Shown here in pieces: positions 7,506-14,785 of a stretch of DNA of 16,607 nucleotides. Source of the DNA: Muribaculaceae bacterium (GTDB taxonomy: Bacteria > Bacteroidota > Bacteroidia > Bacteroidales > Muribaculaceae); contig JAFYCU010000008.1 in the NCBI GenBank assembly GCA_017545095.1, positions 1 through 16,607 of the forward strand, in the 5' to 3' direction. Made by a program: the position numbers and the translations under genes. The notes beneath the pieces were generated by a model. The model was not told the origin of the DNA, ran no database searches, and saw nothing but the letters and a program-made list of their open reading frames with translations. Within the stretch, counting starts at the first letter, position 1. Each line of letters begins with the position of its first letter.

Positions 7506-8165
7506 ATGGAAAAAAGCGAAATGCGTGCAGTTATCGCCAAGCGAGCTGCCAAGGAGCTTCACGACGGTGATGTTGTGAACCTGGGTATTGGAATCCCCAC
7601 GATGATTCCCAACTTCCTGCCCGAGGGCGTGTCGGTGACGTTGCAGACCGAGAACGGTGCCATGGGCATGGGTCCCACGCCTGCCGAGGGCGAGGAGGAC
7701 AAGAACCTGATCAACGCTGGCGGCGGTGCCATCACCCTGGAGCCGGGTGCCTGCACGTTCGACTCGGCCACTTCGTTTGCCATCATCCGTGGCGGCCATG
7801 TGAACGTGTCGTTCCTCGGAGCCTTGCAGGTTGACGAAAAGGGCAATCTGGCCAACTGGATCATCCCAGGTAAGATGGCCCCCGGCATGGGCGGAGCCAT
7901 GGACCTGGTGGTGGGCGCCAAGCGCGTGATCCTCACCATGGAGCACACCCAGAAAGGTGCCCCAAAGATTCTCAAGGAGTGCACGCTGCCCCTCACGGCT
8001 GCCGGACAGGTGAACATGATCATCACCGAGATGGGTGTGATGGACATCACCCCCGAGGGCATTGTGCTGCGCGAGATTCACCCCGAGTTCACCGTGGAGC
8101 AGGTGCAGGCTGCCACCGATGCCAAACTCATCATCGCCCCCGACCTGAAACCGATGGACGTGTAA
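7506..8165 (+). CDS. atoA: Butyrate-acetoacetate CoA-transferase, beta subunit
   Basis: A 219-residue family I CoA-transferase beta subunit. In this pathway it moves CoA from butyryl-CoA to acetoacetate. The catalytic glutamate is Glu49 in TENGAMGMGP. Other family stretches are VNLGIGIPTMIPNFLP (24-39), GGGAITLEPGACTFDSATSFA (the glycine region at about 68-88) and GAMDLVVGAKRVI. The frame is open further upstream into kamE, but the ATG at 7506 gives the normal N-terminus. The alpha subunit that normally neighbours it is not in this window: kamE lies upstream and crt downstream. An alpha subunit gene elsewhere, most likely upstream of kdd, is needed for activity. The enzyme could also accept other acyl groups, since family I substrates are hard to tell apart by sequence. 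Confidence 0.93.
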   Translation: MEKSEMRAVIAKRAAKELHDGDVVNLGIGIPTMIPNFLPEGVSVTLQTENGAMGMGPTPAEGEEDKNLINAGGGAITLEPGACTFDSATSFAIIRGGHVNVSFLGALQVDEKGNLANWIIPGKMAPGMGGAMDLVVGAKRVILTMEHTQKGAPKILKECTLPLTAAGQVNMIITEMGVMDITPEGIVLREIHPEFTVEQVQAATDAKLIIAPDLKPMDV

Positions 8166-8169
8166 TCAA

Positions 8170-8229
8170 GTTGTCTGTTATCAGTTGCCAGACTGATAAC
8201 TGAATACTGATAACTGAAAGCCGAATACT
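8170..8229 (+). repeat. Heptad-repeat hairpin between atoA and crt
   Basis: The left arm has three heptads (GTTGTCT, GTTATCA, GTTGCCA; 8170-8190). The right arm has five (GATAACT, GAATACT, GATAACT, GAAAGCC, GAATACT; 8195-8229). A perfect core hairpin is GTTATCAGT (8177-8185), a 6-nt loop and ACTGATAAC (8192-8200). It ends 3 bp before the crt start codon. Confidence 0.8.
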
Positions 8230-8232
8230 GCA

Positions 8233-9012
8233 ATGGAATACAATTTCCTCAAGATTGAGCAGCGGGGAGCCATCACCGTGATGATGGTGTCGGCTCCCAA
8301 GACGCTTAACGCACTCAACTCCAGCATTCTTAAGGAGATAAGCCATTTTGTTGGGAACCTCAACACCACTGTTACCCGCGTACTCATCATCACTGGCGAC
8401 GGCGAGAAGTCGTTCGTAGCTGGAGCCGACATCAGTGAGATGGCACATCTGGGCGAGGCCGAGGGTCGCGCATTTGGTGTGCTGGGTGCTCAGGTGTTCC
8501 GTGCCATCGAGCAACTACCCATTCCAGTGATTGCCGCCGTGAACGGCTTTGCGCTGGGTGGCGGCTGCGAGCTAGCCATGGCCTGCGACTTTCGCATCGC
8601 CTCGAACAAGGCCAAGTTTGGCCAGCCTGAAGTGGGTCTGGGCATCATCCCAGGGTTCTCGGGCACAGTGCGCCTGCCGCGATTAGTGGGACAAGGCATG
8701 GCAAAGGAGATGATCTACACCGGCCGTGTGGTGCGTGCCGACGAGGCACTGCGCATCGGTCTTGTGAATGCCATCTACGAGCCCGAAGAGCTGATGGACA
8801 AAGCCATCGAGCTGGCCGAGACCATGCTGCGCAATGCGCCGCTGGCCATCCAAGCGGCCAAGCAGAGCATCAGCCAGGGCTACGACCTCGATGTGGAGGC
8901 CGCCATCGCCTTGGAGAACGACCTTTTCGGCCACTGCTTCACCACGCAGGACCAGAAAGACGGTATGGCTGCATTCCTCGAAAAACGGAAACCAACGTTC
9001 AATGGGAAATAA
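8233..9012 (+). CDS. crt: 3-hydroxybutyryl-CoA dehydratase (crotonase)
   Basis: A 259-residue enoyl-CoA hydratase/isomerase-family protein that interconverts 3-hydroxybutyryl-CoA and crotonyl-CoA. The oxyanion-hole stretches are AGADI (63-67) and NGFALGGGCE (104-113). Both catalytic glutamates are present: Glu113 in GGGCELAMACDFR and Glu133 in FGQPEVGLGIIPG. With hbd directly downstream and bcd-etf after it, the C4 dehydratase role is favoured over a fatty-acid beta-oxidation role. It is not required for lysine breakdown itself, because crotonyl-CoA there arises from 3-aminobutyryl-CoA. Its presence links acetoacetyl-CoA to the same butyrate branch. Length is normal, and a 96-bp plain spacer leads to hbd. 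Confidence 0.93.
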   Translation: MEYNFLKIEQRGAITVMMVSAPKTLNALNSSILKEISHFVGNLNTTVTRVLIITGDGEKSFVAGADISEMAHLGEAEGRAFGVLGAQVFRAIEQLPIPVIAAVNGFALGGGCELAMACDFRIASNKAKFGQPEVGLGIIPGFSGTVRLPRLVGQGMAKEMIYTGRVVRADEALRIGLVNAIYEPEELMDKAIELAETMLRNAPLAIQAAKQSISQGYDLDVEAAIALENDLFGHCFTTQDQKDGMAAFLEKRKPTFNGK

Positions 9013-9108
9013 AGCCACATTCAACCCCTTGCCCCCATTGGTTCACTTCGACCTATTGGGACAAGCATCCTCAAAAAACTCATTACATTAACCATAAAAC
9101 GAAACATC

Positions 9109-9945
9109 ATGAAGATTTGTGTTATTGGAACCGGAACAATGGCCAAAGGCATTGTCAAGGCGTTTGCTGCCAAGATGCCCGTGGTCATGAAGAGCCGCGC
9201 ACAGGCCAGCCTCGACAAGGCCATGGCCTCGATCAACAAGGGCTACGCCAAGCTTGTTGAGAAAGAGAAAATCACCCAAGAGGCTATGGACGCCATGCTG
9301 GCCAACATCAGCACCACGACCGACTATGCCACCTTTGCCGACGCCGACCTCGTGATCGAGGCCGCTGTGGAGGATATGCAGCTGAAGAAGGACGTGTTTG
9401 CCGAGCTGGACAAGATTTGCAAGCCCGAAGCCATCTTCGCCACCAACTCTTCATCGCTGTCGATCACCGAGATTGCCGCCAGCACGGCTCGTCCCGACAA
9501 GTTTATCGGCATGCACTTCTTCAACCCCGCCGACCGCATGGCCCTCATCGAGGTGATCAAGGGTCAGCTCACCAGCGAGGAGACCGCCAACACCATCATC
9601 GACCTGAGCAAGAGCATCGACAAGGAGCCGGTGCTGGTCAACGAGGCACCGGGCTTTGTGGTGAACCGCATCCTCATCCCCATGATCAACGAAGCTGTAG
9701 GCATCCTGGCCGACGGCATTGCCAGCGCCGAGGACATCGACAAGTGCATGATGCTGGGAGCCAACCACCGCATGGGTCCGCTCGCGCTGGCCGACCTTAT
9801 CGGCAACGATGTGAACCTGGCCATCATGGAGGTGCTCTACAACGAATTTGGCGATCCCAAGTATCGTCCTCACCCGCTGCTGCGCAAGATGGTGCGCGCC
9901 GGACTGCTCGGACGCAAAACCGGCAAGGGATTTTATCAGTATTAA
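9109..9945 (+). CDS. hbd: 3-hydroxybutyryl-CoA dehydrogenase
   Basis: A 278-residue NAD(P)-dependent dehydrogenase interconverting acetoacetyl-CoA and 3-hydroxybutyryl-CoA. The Rossmann loop is GTGTMAKG (7-14). The catalytic set has the spacing of the well-studied mammalian enzyme: Ser114-116 region (TNSSSLSI), His136 (GMHFFNP), Glu148 and Asn186 (VNRI). The substitution NPADRM for the more usual NPVxxM after the histidine is a small local difference. The C-terminal dimer domain ends in the family-typical [14 protein letters not shown]. The protein is stand-alone, not fused to a hydratase, as in clostridial butyrate operons. Together with crt it lets acetyl-CoA-derived carbon enter the butyrate pathway. 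Confidence 0.95.
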   Translation: MKICVIGTGTMAKGIVKAFAAKMPVVMKSRAQASLDKAMASINKGYAKLVEKEKITQEAMDAMLANISTTTDYATFADADLVIEAAVEDMQLKKDVFAELDKICKPEAIFATNSSSLSITEIAASTARPDKFIGMHFFNPADRMALIEVIKGQLTSEETANTIIDLSKSIDKEPVLVNEAPGFVVNRILIPMINEAVGILADGIASAEDIDKCMMLGANHRMGPLALADLIGNDVNLAIMEVLYNEFGDPKYRPHPLLRKMVRAGLLGRKTGKGFYQY

Positions 9946-9951
9946 TAAGAA

Positions 9952-10031
9952 GCGAGATGCAAGATGCAAGACGCAAGACACCACGAGGCTTGCTAATATC
10001 AGCTTGAATCTTGCATCTTGAATCTCGCATC
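9952..10031 (+). repeat. Heptad-repeat hairpin between hbd and bcd
   Basis: The left arm is four in-phase heptads (GCGAGAT, GCAAGAT, GCAAGAC, GCAAGAC; 9952-9979). The right arm (about 10003-10031) has units GAATCTT, GCATCTT, GAATCTC, GCATC and pairs with the left across most positions. The loop is about 23 nt. The right arm ends 13 bp before the bcd ATG. A TTG inside it (10018) is in frame with bcd, but I do not take it as the start. Confidence 0.8.
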
Positions 10032-10044
10032 AAAACCAAATAAT

Positions 10045-11184
10045 ATGGATTTTAGCTATTCAAAAACAGAACAACTGTTCCTGCAGATGATTCGCTCGTT
10101 TGCCGAGAATGAGGTGAAGCCTTTGGCAGCCGAGGTCGATGAGCAGGAGCGTTTCCCCCTCGAAACGGTAGAAAAGATGGGCCGTCTGGGCATCATGGGC
10201 ATTCCCGTGCCCAAGCAGTATGGCGGCGCCGGTGGCACCGTGCAGATGTACATCATGGCCGTTGAGGAGCTTTCGCGCGTGTGCGCCACCACGGGTGTGG
10301 TGCTCTCGGCACACACCTCGCTGTGCATGGCCCCCATCATGGAGCACGGCACCGAAGAGCAAAAGATGAAATACCTGCCCAAGCTGGCCTCGGGCGAGTG
10401 GATTGGTGCTTTCGGCCTCACCGAGCCTAATGCCGGCACCGATGCCGCCATGCAGCAAACCACGGCCGTGGACGCCGGTGACCACTGGGTGCTCAACGGA
10501 AGCAAGATTTTCATCACCAATGCTTCCTATGCACATGTGTTCATCGTCATGGCCATGACCGACAAGTCGAAAGGCACCAAAGGCATCTCGGCATTCATCG
10601 TCGAGAAAGGCATGCCGGGCTTCTCGATTGGCAAGAAGGAGCTGAAGATGGGTATCCGTGGCAGTGCCACTTGCGAGCTGATTTTCGAAAACTGCATCGT
10701 TCCCAAGGAGAACCTACTGGGAGCTGCCGGCAAGGGCTTCAGCATTGCCATGAAGACCCTCGACGGCGGCCGCATCGGCATCGCCTCGCAGGCACTAGGC
10801 ATCGCTCAGGGAGCCATCGACGAGACGGTGAAGTACACCAAGGAGCGCAAGCAGTTCGGCCGCGCCATTGCCAAGTTCCAGAACACCCAGTTCCAGATGG
10901 CCGACCTCAAGACCAAGGTCGAGGCTGCCCGACTGCTCGTGCGCAGCGCAGCATGGAAGAAGGACAACGGCCTGCCCTACTCGGCCGATGCCGCCATGGC
11001 CAAGCTCTTTGCAGCCGAAACGGCCATGGAAGTCACCACCAAGGCTGTGCAGTTCCACGGCGGGTATGGCTACACCCGTGAGTATCCCGTGGAGCGCATG
11101 ATGCGCGACGCCAAGATTACCGAGATCTACGAAGGCACCTCCGAGGTGCAGCGCATGGTGATTGCCGGACATTTGTTTAAGTAA
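10045..11184 (+). CDS. bcd: Butyryl-CoA dehydrogenase (short-chain acyl-CoA dehydrogenase)
   Basis: A 379-residue FAD enzyme that reduces crotonyl-CoA to butyryl-CoA with electrons from EtfAB. Domain order is the usual one. A helical N-terminus is followed by the flavin/substrate region with FGLTEPNAGTDAA (about residues 129-141). Then comes the beta domain, and a C-terminal helical domain with YTKERKQFGRAI (about 265-276). The catalytic base is Glu363 in IYEGTSEVQ. I chose the ATG at 10045 (MDFSYSKTEQ) because the only upstream alternative is a TTG inside the repeat hairpin and would add nine unlikely residues. The gene is followed by etfB and etfA, the arrangement of clostridial Bcd-Etf complexes. 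The crotonyl-CoA role is inferred from context. Confidence 0.95.
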   Translation: MDFSYSKTEQLFLQMIRSFAENEVKPLAAEVDEQERFPLETVEKMGRLGIMGIPVPKQYGGAGGTVQMYIMAVEELSRVCATTGVVLSAHTSLCMAPIMEHGTEEQKMKYLPKLASGEWIGAFGLTEPNAGTDAAMQQTTAVDAGDHWVLNGSKIFITNASYAHVFIVMAMTDKSKGTKGISAFIVEKGMPGFSIGKKELKMGIRGSATCELIFENCIVPKENLLGAAGKGFSIAMKTLDGGRIGIASQALGIAQGAIDETVKYTKERKQFGRAIAKFQNTQFQMADLKTKVEAARLLVRSAAWKKDNGLPYSADAAMAKLFAAETAMEVTTKAVQFHGGYGYTREYPVERMMRDAKITEIYEGTSEVQRMVIAGHLFK

Positions 11185-11189
11185 ATTAA

Positions 11190-11268
11190 GATGCGAGACG
11201 CGAGATGCGAGATGTGAGACGCGAGACAATCTTGAATCTCGAATCTCGAATCTTGAATCTCGAATCAC
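11190..11268 (+). repeat. Heptad-repeat hairpin between bcd and etfB
   Basis: The left arm (11190-11227) has five heptads of GAYGCGA/GATGTGA type plus a partial unit. The right arm (11229-11268) has five heptads of GAATCTC/GAATCTT type plus a flanking partial unit. The arms are about 38 nt and nearly abut. Pairing is good apart from a G opposite A that recurs about once per heptad. It ends 18 bp before the etfB start. Confidence 0.82.
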
Positions 11269-11286
11269 ATAATCAAAGGAAAGAAT

Positions 11287-12069
11287 ATGAATATCATAGT
11301 ATGTATCAAACAAGTGCCCGACACTACCGAAATCAAGATCGACCCTGTGAAGGGCACGCTGATTCGCGAGGGTGTACCGAGCATTATGAATCCCGACGAC
11401 AAGGGAGCCTTGGAGCTGGCCCTGCAACTCAAGGACCAGTTCGGAGCACATGTCACCGTTATTTCGATGGGTCCGCCGCAGGCCGATGTCATGCTTCGTG
11501 AGGCATTTGCCATGGGTGCCGACCGTGCCATCCTGCTCAGCGACCGCAAGTTTGCCGGTGCCGACACGCTGGCCACCAGCTATGCCCTTTCGGGCTTGTG
11601 CCGCATGCTCGACTACGACCTGATTATCGCCGGCCGCCAGGCCATCGACGGCGACACCGCACAAGTGGGTCCCGAGCTCGCCGAGCATCTGGGACTTCCG
11701 CAAATCACCTATGTGGCCGACATCAAACGCCTCGACAACGGCAACCTGCTCGTGCACAAGGAAAACGAAGATAGTGTGCAAGTGCTGGAGGTGGAAGGCA
11801 AGTGCCTGCTCACCGTGCTCGCTTCGGCTGTCGAGCCGCGCTACATGAGCGTGAGCGGCATCATCGAGGCCTACGACAAGGAAGTGGAAGTGTGGAGCGC
11901 CGACAAAATTGACGTCGACGAGAACCTGCTCGGACTCAAAGGCTCGCCCACCAAGGTGTTCCAGTCGTTCCCCAAGGCACTCAAGGCCCCCGGCGAGGTG
12001 CACGAGGTGAGCGATGAGGAAGCGGTCGAACTCATTGTGAGCAAACTGAAAGAGAAACATATCATTTAA
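11287..12069 (+). CDS. etfB: Electron transfer flavoprotein, beta subunit
   Basis: A 260-residue EtfB that forms a cytosolic heterodimer with EtfA and passes electrons to Bcd. Family stretches are MNIIVCIKQVPDT (1-13), GTLIREGVPSIMNPDD (23-38) and the nucleotide-binding loop AGRQAIDGDTAQVGPELAE (115-133). The last, with DTAQVG, is of the anaerobic fermenter type. In that group the site often holds FAD rather than AMP and the complex bifurcates electrons from NADH to crotonyl-CoA and ferredoxin. I infer bifurcation is possible but cannot prove it from the sequence. Unusually for this window, a Shine-Dalgarno-like AAAGGAAAG sits just upstream (11275-11283). It is flanked on both sides by GAYGCRA heptad hairpins. 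Confidence 0.95.
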   Translation: MNIIVCIKQVPDTTEIKIDPVKGTLIREGVPSIMNPDDKGALELALQLKDQFGAHVTVISMGPPQADVMLREAFAMGADRAILLSDRKFAGADTLATSYALSGLCRMLDYDLIIAGRQAIDGDTAQVGPELAEHLGLPQITYVADIKRLDNGNLLVHKENEDSVQVLEVEGKCLLTVLASAVEPRYMSVSGIIEAYDKEVEVWSADKIDVDENLLGLKGSPTKVFQSFPKALKAPGEVHEVSDEEAVELIVSKLKEKHII

Positions 12070-12167
12070 GATGCGAGACGCGAGATGCGAGACGCGAGAC
12101 GCAAGATGCGAGACGCATGAATCTCGAATCTTGAATCTCGAATCTCGAATCTTGAATCTCGAATCCT
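12070..12167 (+). repeat. Fourteen in-register heptads forming a hairpin between etfB and etfA
   Basis: From 12070 the sequence is an unbroken run of 7-bp units. Seven are of GAYGCRA type (the last is GACGCAT, ending at 12118), followed at once by seven of GAATCTY type (12119-12167, the last GAATCCT). That is exactly 98 bp with no indel. The second half is an imperfect reverse complement of the first, giving a stem of about 45 bp with almost no loop. It starts at the base after the etfB stop codon and ends 12 bp before etfA. Confidence 0.88.
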
Positions 12168-12179
12168 AACACAATAGCT

Positions 12180-13193
12180 ATGGATAAGAAAGATTATAAG
12201 AACGTATTCGTATTTGCTGAGCAGCGCGAAGGGGTGATTCAGCCCGTGGCCTATGAGCTTTTAGGCAAAGCTCGCGACTTGGCCGAAGCCCTTGGCGAAA
12301 AGGTTGTGGCTCTGCTGCTGGGCAGCGGGGTCAAGAACCAGGCTCAGACCCTGATTGAGCAGGGTGCCGACGAGGTGATTGTGGCCGATGTGCCCGAACT
12401 GGAGCACTACCTGAGTGAGCAGTACTCGCAGGTGATGTCGCAAATCATCAACGAGCGCAAGCCCAACATCGTGCTCTATGGTGCCACAACCATTGGCCGC
12501 GACATGGCTCCGCGTCTGGCCTCGCGACTCAAAGCCGGGCTCACCGCCGACTGCACCAAGCTCGAGATTGTCGCCGATGACCAGGGCGATGTGAACCTGC
12601 ACTCCACGCGACCCGCCTTTGGCGGCAACCTCATGGCCACCATCGTGTGCCCCAACACGCGGCCGCAAATGAGCACCGTGCGCCCCGGCGTGATGCAGAA
12701 GATGGAACGACAGCCGGGACGCTCCGGCGTGGTGACCGAGTTCACTCCCAAGTTCGACACCTCGAAGTTCAAAGTGCGCCTGGTCGAGACCATCAAGGCC
12801 GACAAGAATGTGGCCGACATCAGCGAGGCCAAGATTCTCGTGTCGGGCGGACGCGGTGTGCACGACAAGGAAGGTTTCGACAAGCTCCAGTCGCTGGCTG
12901 GCGTGCTTGGCGGACAAGTGGCCTCGTCGCGCGCCATGGTCGACAACGGTGTGATGCCACACGAGTGCCAGGTGGGTCAGACGGGCAAGACCGTGCGTCC
13001 CAACCTCTACATCGCTTGCGGCATCAGCGGTGCCATCCAGCATCTGGCCGGCATGGAGGAGAGCGACCTGATCATCGCCATCAACAAGGACAAGTATGCC
13101 CCCATCTTCAGCGTTGCCGACCTGGGCATCGTGGGCGACCTGCACCGCATCGTGCCCATGCTCACCGAGCGACTGAAGAAAGAGATGGAGTGA
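12180..13193 (+). CDS. etfA: Electron transfer flavoprotein, alpha subunit
   Basis: A 337-residue EtfA, the FAD-binding partner of EtfB. The N-terminal domain starts KNVFVFAEQREGVIQPVAYE. The conserved FAD domain includes SGGRGVHDKEGF (about 222-233), SSRAMVDNG and VGQTGKTV. It closes with the EtfA signature LYIACGISGAIQHLAGM followed by IIAINKDKYAPIFSVADLGIVGD (split here for clarity; together about 275-315). Length is close to that of clostridial EtfA, without an N-terminal ferredoxin-domain extension. It is the last gene of the + strand cluster, and a strong bidirectional terminator follows 27 bp after its stop codon. Confidence 0.96.
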   Translation: MDKKDYKNVFVFAEQREGVIQPVAYELLGKARDLAEALGEKVVALLLGSGVKNQAQTLIEQGADEVIVADVPELEHYLSEQYSQVMSQIINERKPNIVLYGATTIGRDMAPRLASRLKAGLTADCTKLEIVADDQGDVNLHSTRPAFGGNLMATIVCPNTRPQMSTVRPGVMQKMERQPGRSGVVTEFTPKFDTSKFKVRLVETIKADKNVADISEAKILVSGGRGVHDKEGFDKLQSLAGVLGGQVASSRAMVDNGVMPHECQVGQTGKTVRPNLYIACGISGAIQHLAGMEESDLIIAINKDKYAPIFSVADLGIVGDLHRIVPMLTERLKKEME

Positions 13194-13220
13194 CACGCGT
13201 TAACCCACTCACACACACCT

Positions 13221-13266
13221 AAAAGTTCAGGGGGACATTTTTCGAAAAATGTCCCCCTGAACTTTT
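13221..13266. terminator. Bidirectional hairpin terminator, 46-bp perfect palindrome
   Basis: The arms 13221-13242 and 13245-13266 are exact reverse complements around a central CG, so the whole 46 bp is a perfect palindrome. The stem has a GTTCAGGGGGACA core flanked by A/T runs that give a U-tract on either strand. It lies 27 bp after etfA and 21 bp from the end of the convergent phosphatase gene, so it can stop transcription from both sides. Confidence 0.92.
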
Positions 13267-13287
13267 GTTTCCACTGCCTGGAGCCGC

Positions 13288-14766
13288 CTACTTGAACGCG
13301 ACCGGCACACCAATGGCGGCATCGGGTGCCTGGATGTGGAGCATGGCGCACACGGTGGGAGCGATATCGGTCATGTGGGTGAGCTGCGTAGTCTCGCCCA
13401 CCGGCACATGCCAGCCGTAGAACAACAAGGGGATATGGGAGTCGCTCTGGCTCCAGGAGCCATGGTTGGACCCACATTTGTCGCCATCCCAACTTGCATA
13501 ATGGCCCGTGACGGGCAAGACAAAAATCTCGCCGCTGCGCTTGGCATGCCACCCGAGCATGATGCGTTCGCGCACAAAAGCCGGTATGGGGGCCTGCGCG
13601 GCACGTTCACAGTCCACGGCCCACATCACCCCGCGCGGCTGCGACAAGGCCTGCACGGCGGCGGCTTTCACTGCCTCGCGGTCAAGGCCCGCTCGGGTTA
13701 TAAGTTCGTTGTTGAGATAGAAGGTGTATTCCATCTCGTCTTTGATCAGGTTTTCGAGTCCGAAACGCGCCTGCAATTCTCGATTGGCCGCCTCGCGTGC
13801 CTTGCCGCTATCCCATCGCCCCGAGGTGATGTGCATCTGCTGCATGTGCGGCTCGCTGTAGGTGCCGCCATGGTCGGCAGTGAGGAAGAGCAGGTAACCG
13901 TCCTTACCCACCTGCCGGTCGAGCGCATCGAGCAGGCGCGCCAAGTCGCGGTCAAGCTGCTCATACACCGAGTCGACGCGCTGAGAGCGGACGCCATAGG
14001 TGTGCGCAGCGGCGTCGGTGGTGGAGATGCTCACAGCGAGCAGGTCGGTAACACCGTCACGCCCCAGAGGCTCGTTTTGCAAAGCGGCAATGGCCAAATC
14101 GATGGTGGCCGTGACCCCTATGGGTTGCCGCCACACATCGTCGGCAAGCAGGGCGGCATGGCTGCGGTTGAAATCCTTCACCCATGAAGGCAATGACGTT
14201 CGGTAGTAGGTGCTGGTGATAAACTGATGGGTTGAATTGTCGTACCAATAGGCGCCATCGGCGCCATGTCCGGCGGGCAGGATGGCTGCGCGGTCCTTGA
14301 GCGAGAGGCCAATCACGTGCGCCTGCCCATCGGTGGCGAGTTTGAGCTGGTCGCCCAGCGTGGTCACCAGCAGGTTGCGCGGCGAACGCAGCCCAGCCTT
14401 GCCCGTGGTGCCCACACCCTGCACCGTGGTGTCCTCCACACTCGACACCGAGCGGCCATCGAGCATGTAGTTGTTGCCCGCAATGCCATGAAAAGCCGGT
14501 GTAGAGCCGGTGTAGATGCTGGCATGACCACAAGCCGTCACGGTGGGCACATAGTCGATGAGGGTGTTGGCGCAACTATAACCATTGCTCAGCAGCCGGT
14601 TAAATCCCCCATCGCCCCAACGGTGCGACGTCGTGTAAAGGTAGTCCCAGCGCATCTGGTCCACAACAATGCCCACAACCAGTTTGGGCCGGCTCACCTG
14701 AGCCGATGCGGCCACAGCCGCAACAATAGATAATGCCACAAAGGCGATGATGGAGTGTCGAGTCAT
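13288..14766 (-). CDS. PafA-like secreted alkaline phosphatase (phosphodiesterase/alkaline phosphatase superfamily)
   Basis: A 492-residue exported phosphatase that should release phosphate from phosphomonoesters in the periplasm. A signal peptide (MTRHSIIAFVALSIVAAVAA, then SAQ) fits cleavage before Gln23. Metal and catalytic residues are visible: Asp36 (VVDQMRWD), nucleophile Thr77 (TVTACGH), an Asn-Asn pair at about 98-99 (GIAGNNYM), Lys157 and Arg159 in SLKDRAAILPAG, a DxxxH pair in TDAAAHTYG, TADHGG, and a late His in GSNHGS. The Lys/Arg pair and this order match Elizabethkingia PafA as I recall it. I prefer the start at 14766, which gives a normal signal peptide. The ATG 39 bp upstream lies within a repeat element. 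It could share a transcript with the LacI gene 137 bp upstream. The substrate is not determined by the sequence. Confidence 0.88.
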   Translation of the reverse strand: MTRHSIIAFVALSIVAAVAASAQVSRPKLVVGIVVDQMRWDYLYTTSHRWGDGGFNRLLSNGYSCANTLIDYVPTVTACGHASIYTGSTPAFHGIAGNNYMLDGRSVSSVEDTTVQGVGTTGKAGLRSPRNLLVTTLGDQLKLATDGQAHVIGLSLKDRAAILPAGHGADGAYWYDNSTHQFITSTYYRTSLPSWVKDFNRSHAALLADDVWRQPIGVTATIDLAIAALQNEPLGRDGVTDLLAVSISTTDAAAHTYGVRSQRVDSVYEQLDRDLARLLDALDRQVGKDGYLLFLTADHGGTYSEPHMQQMHITSGRWDSGKAREAANRELQARFGLENLIKDEMEYTFYLNNELITRAGLDREAVKAAAVQALSQPRGVMWAVDCERAAQAPIPAFVRERIMLGWHAKRSGEIFVLPVTGHYASWDGDKCGSNHGSWSQSDSHIPLLFYGWHVPVGETTQLTHMTDIAPTVCAMLHIQAPDAAIGVPVAFK

Positions 14767-14785
14767 GAGTGATGAGTTTTTTATA

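Noticed and set aside
10018..10044. Earlier TTG start for bcd
   Set aside because: It lies inside the repeat hairpin and would add nine residues absent from the family. The ATG at 10045 is normal.
10795..12060. Long open frame (421 codons) on the minus strand opposite bcd and etfB
   Set aside because: It runs antisense through two well-supported genes and a repeat hairpin, its His/Leu/Val-rich translation resembles no family, and GC-rich third positions readily open such frames.
12070..12167. CRISPR array
   Set aside because: The units are only 7 bp, with no unique spacers and two complementary halves, and no cas genes are present.
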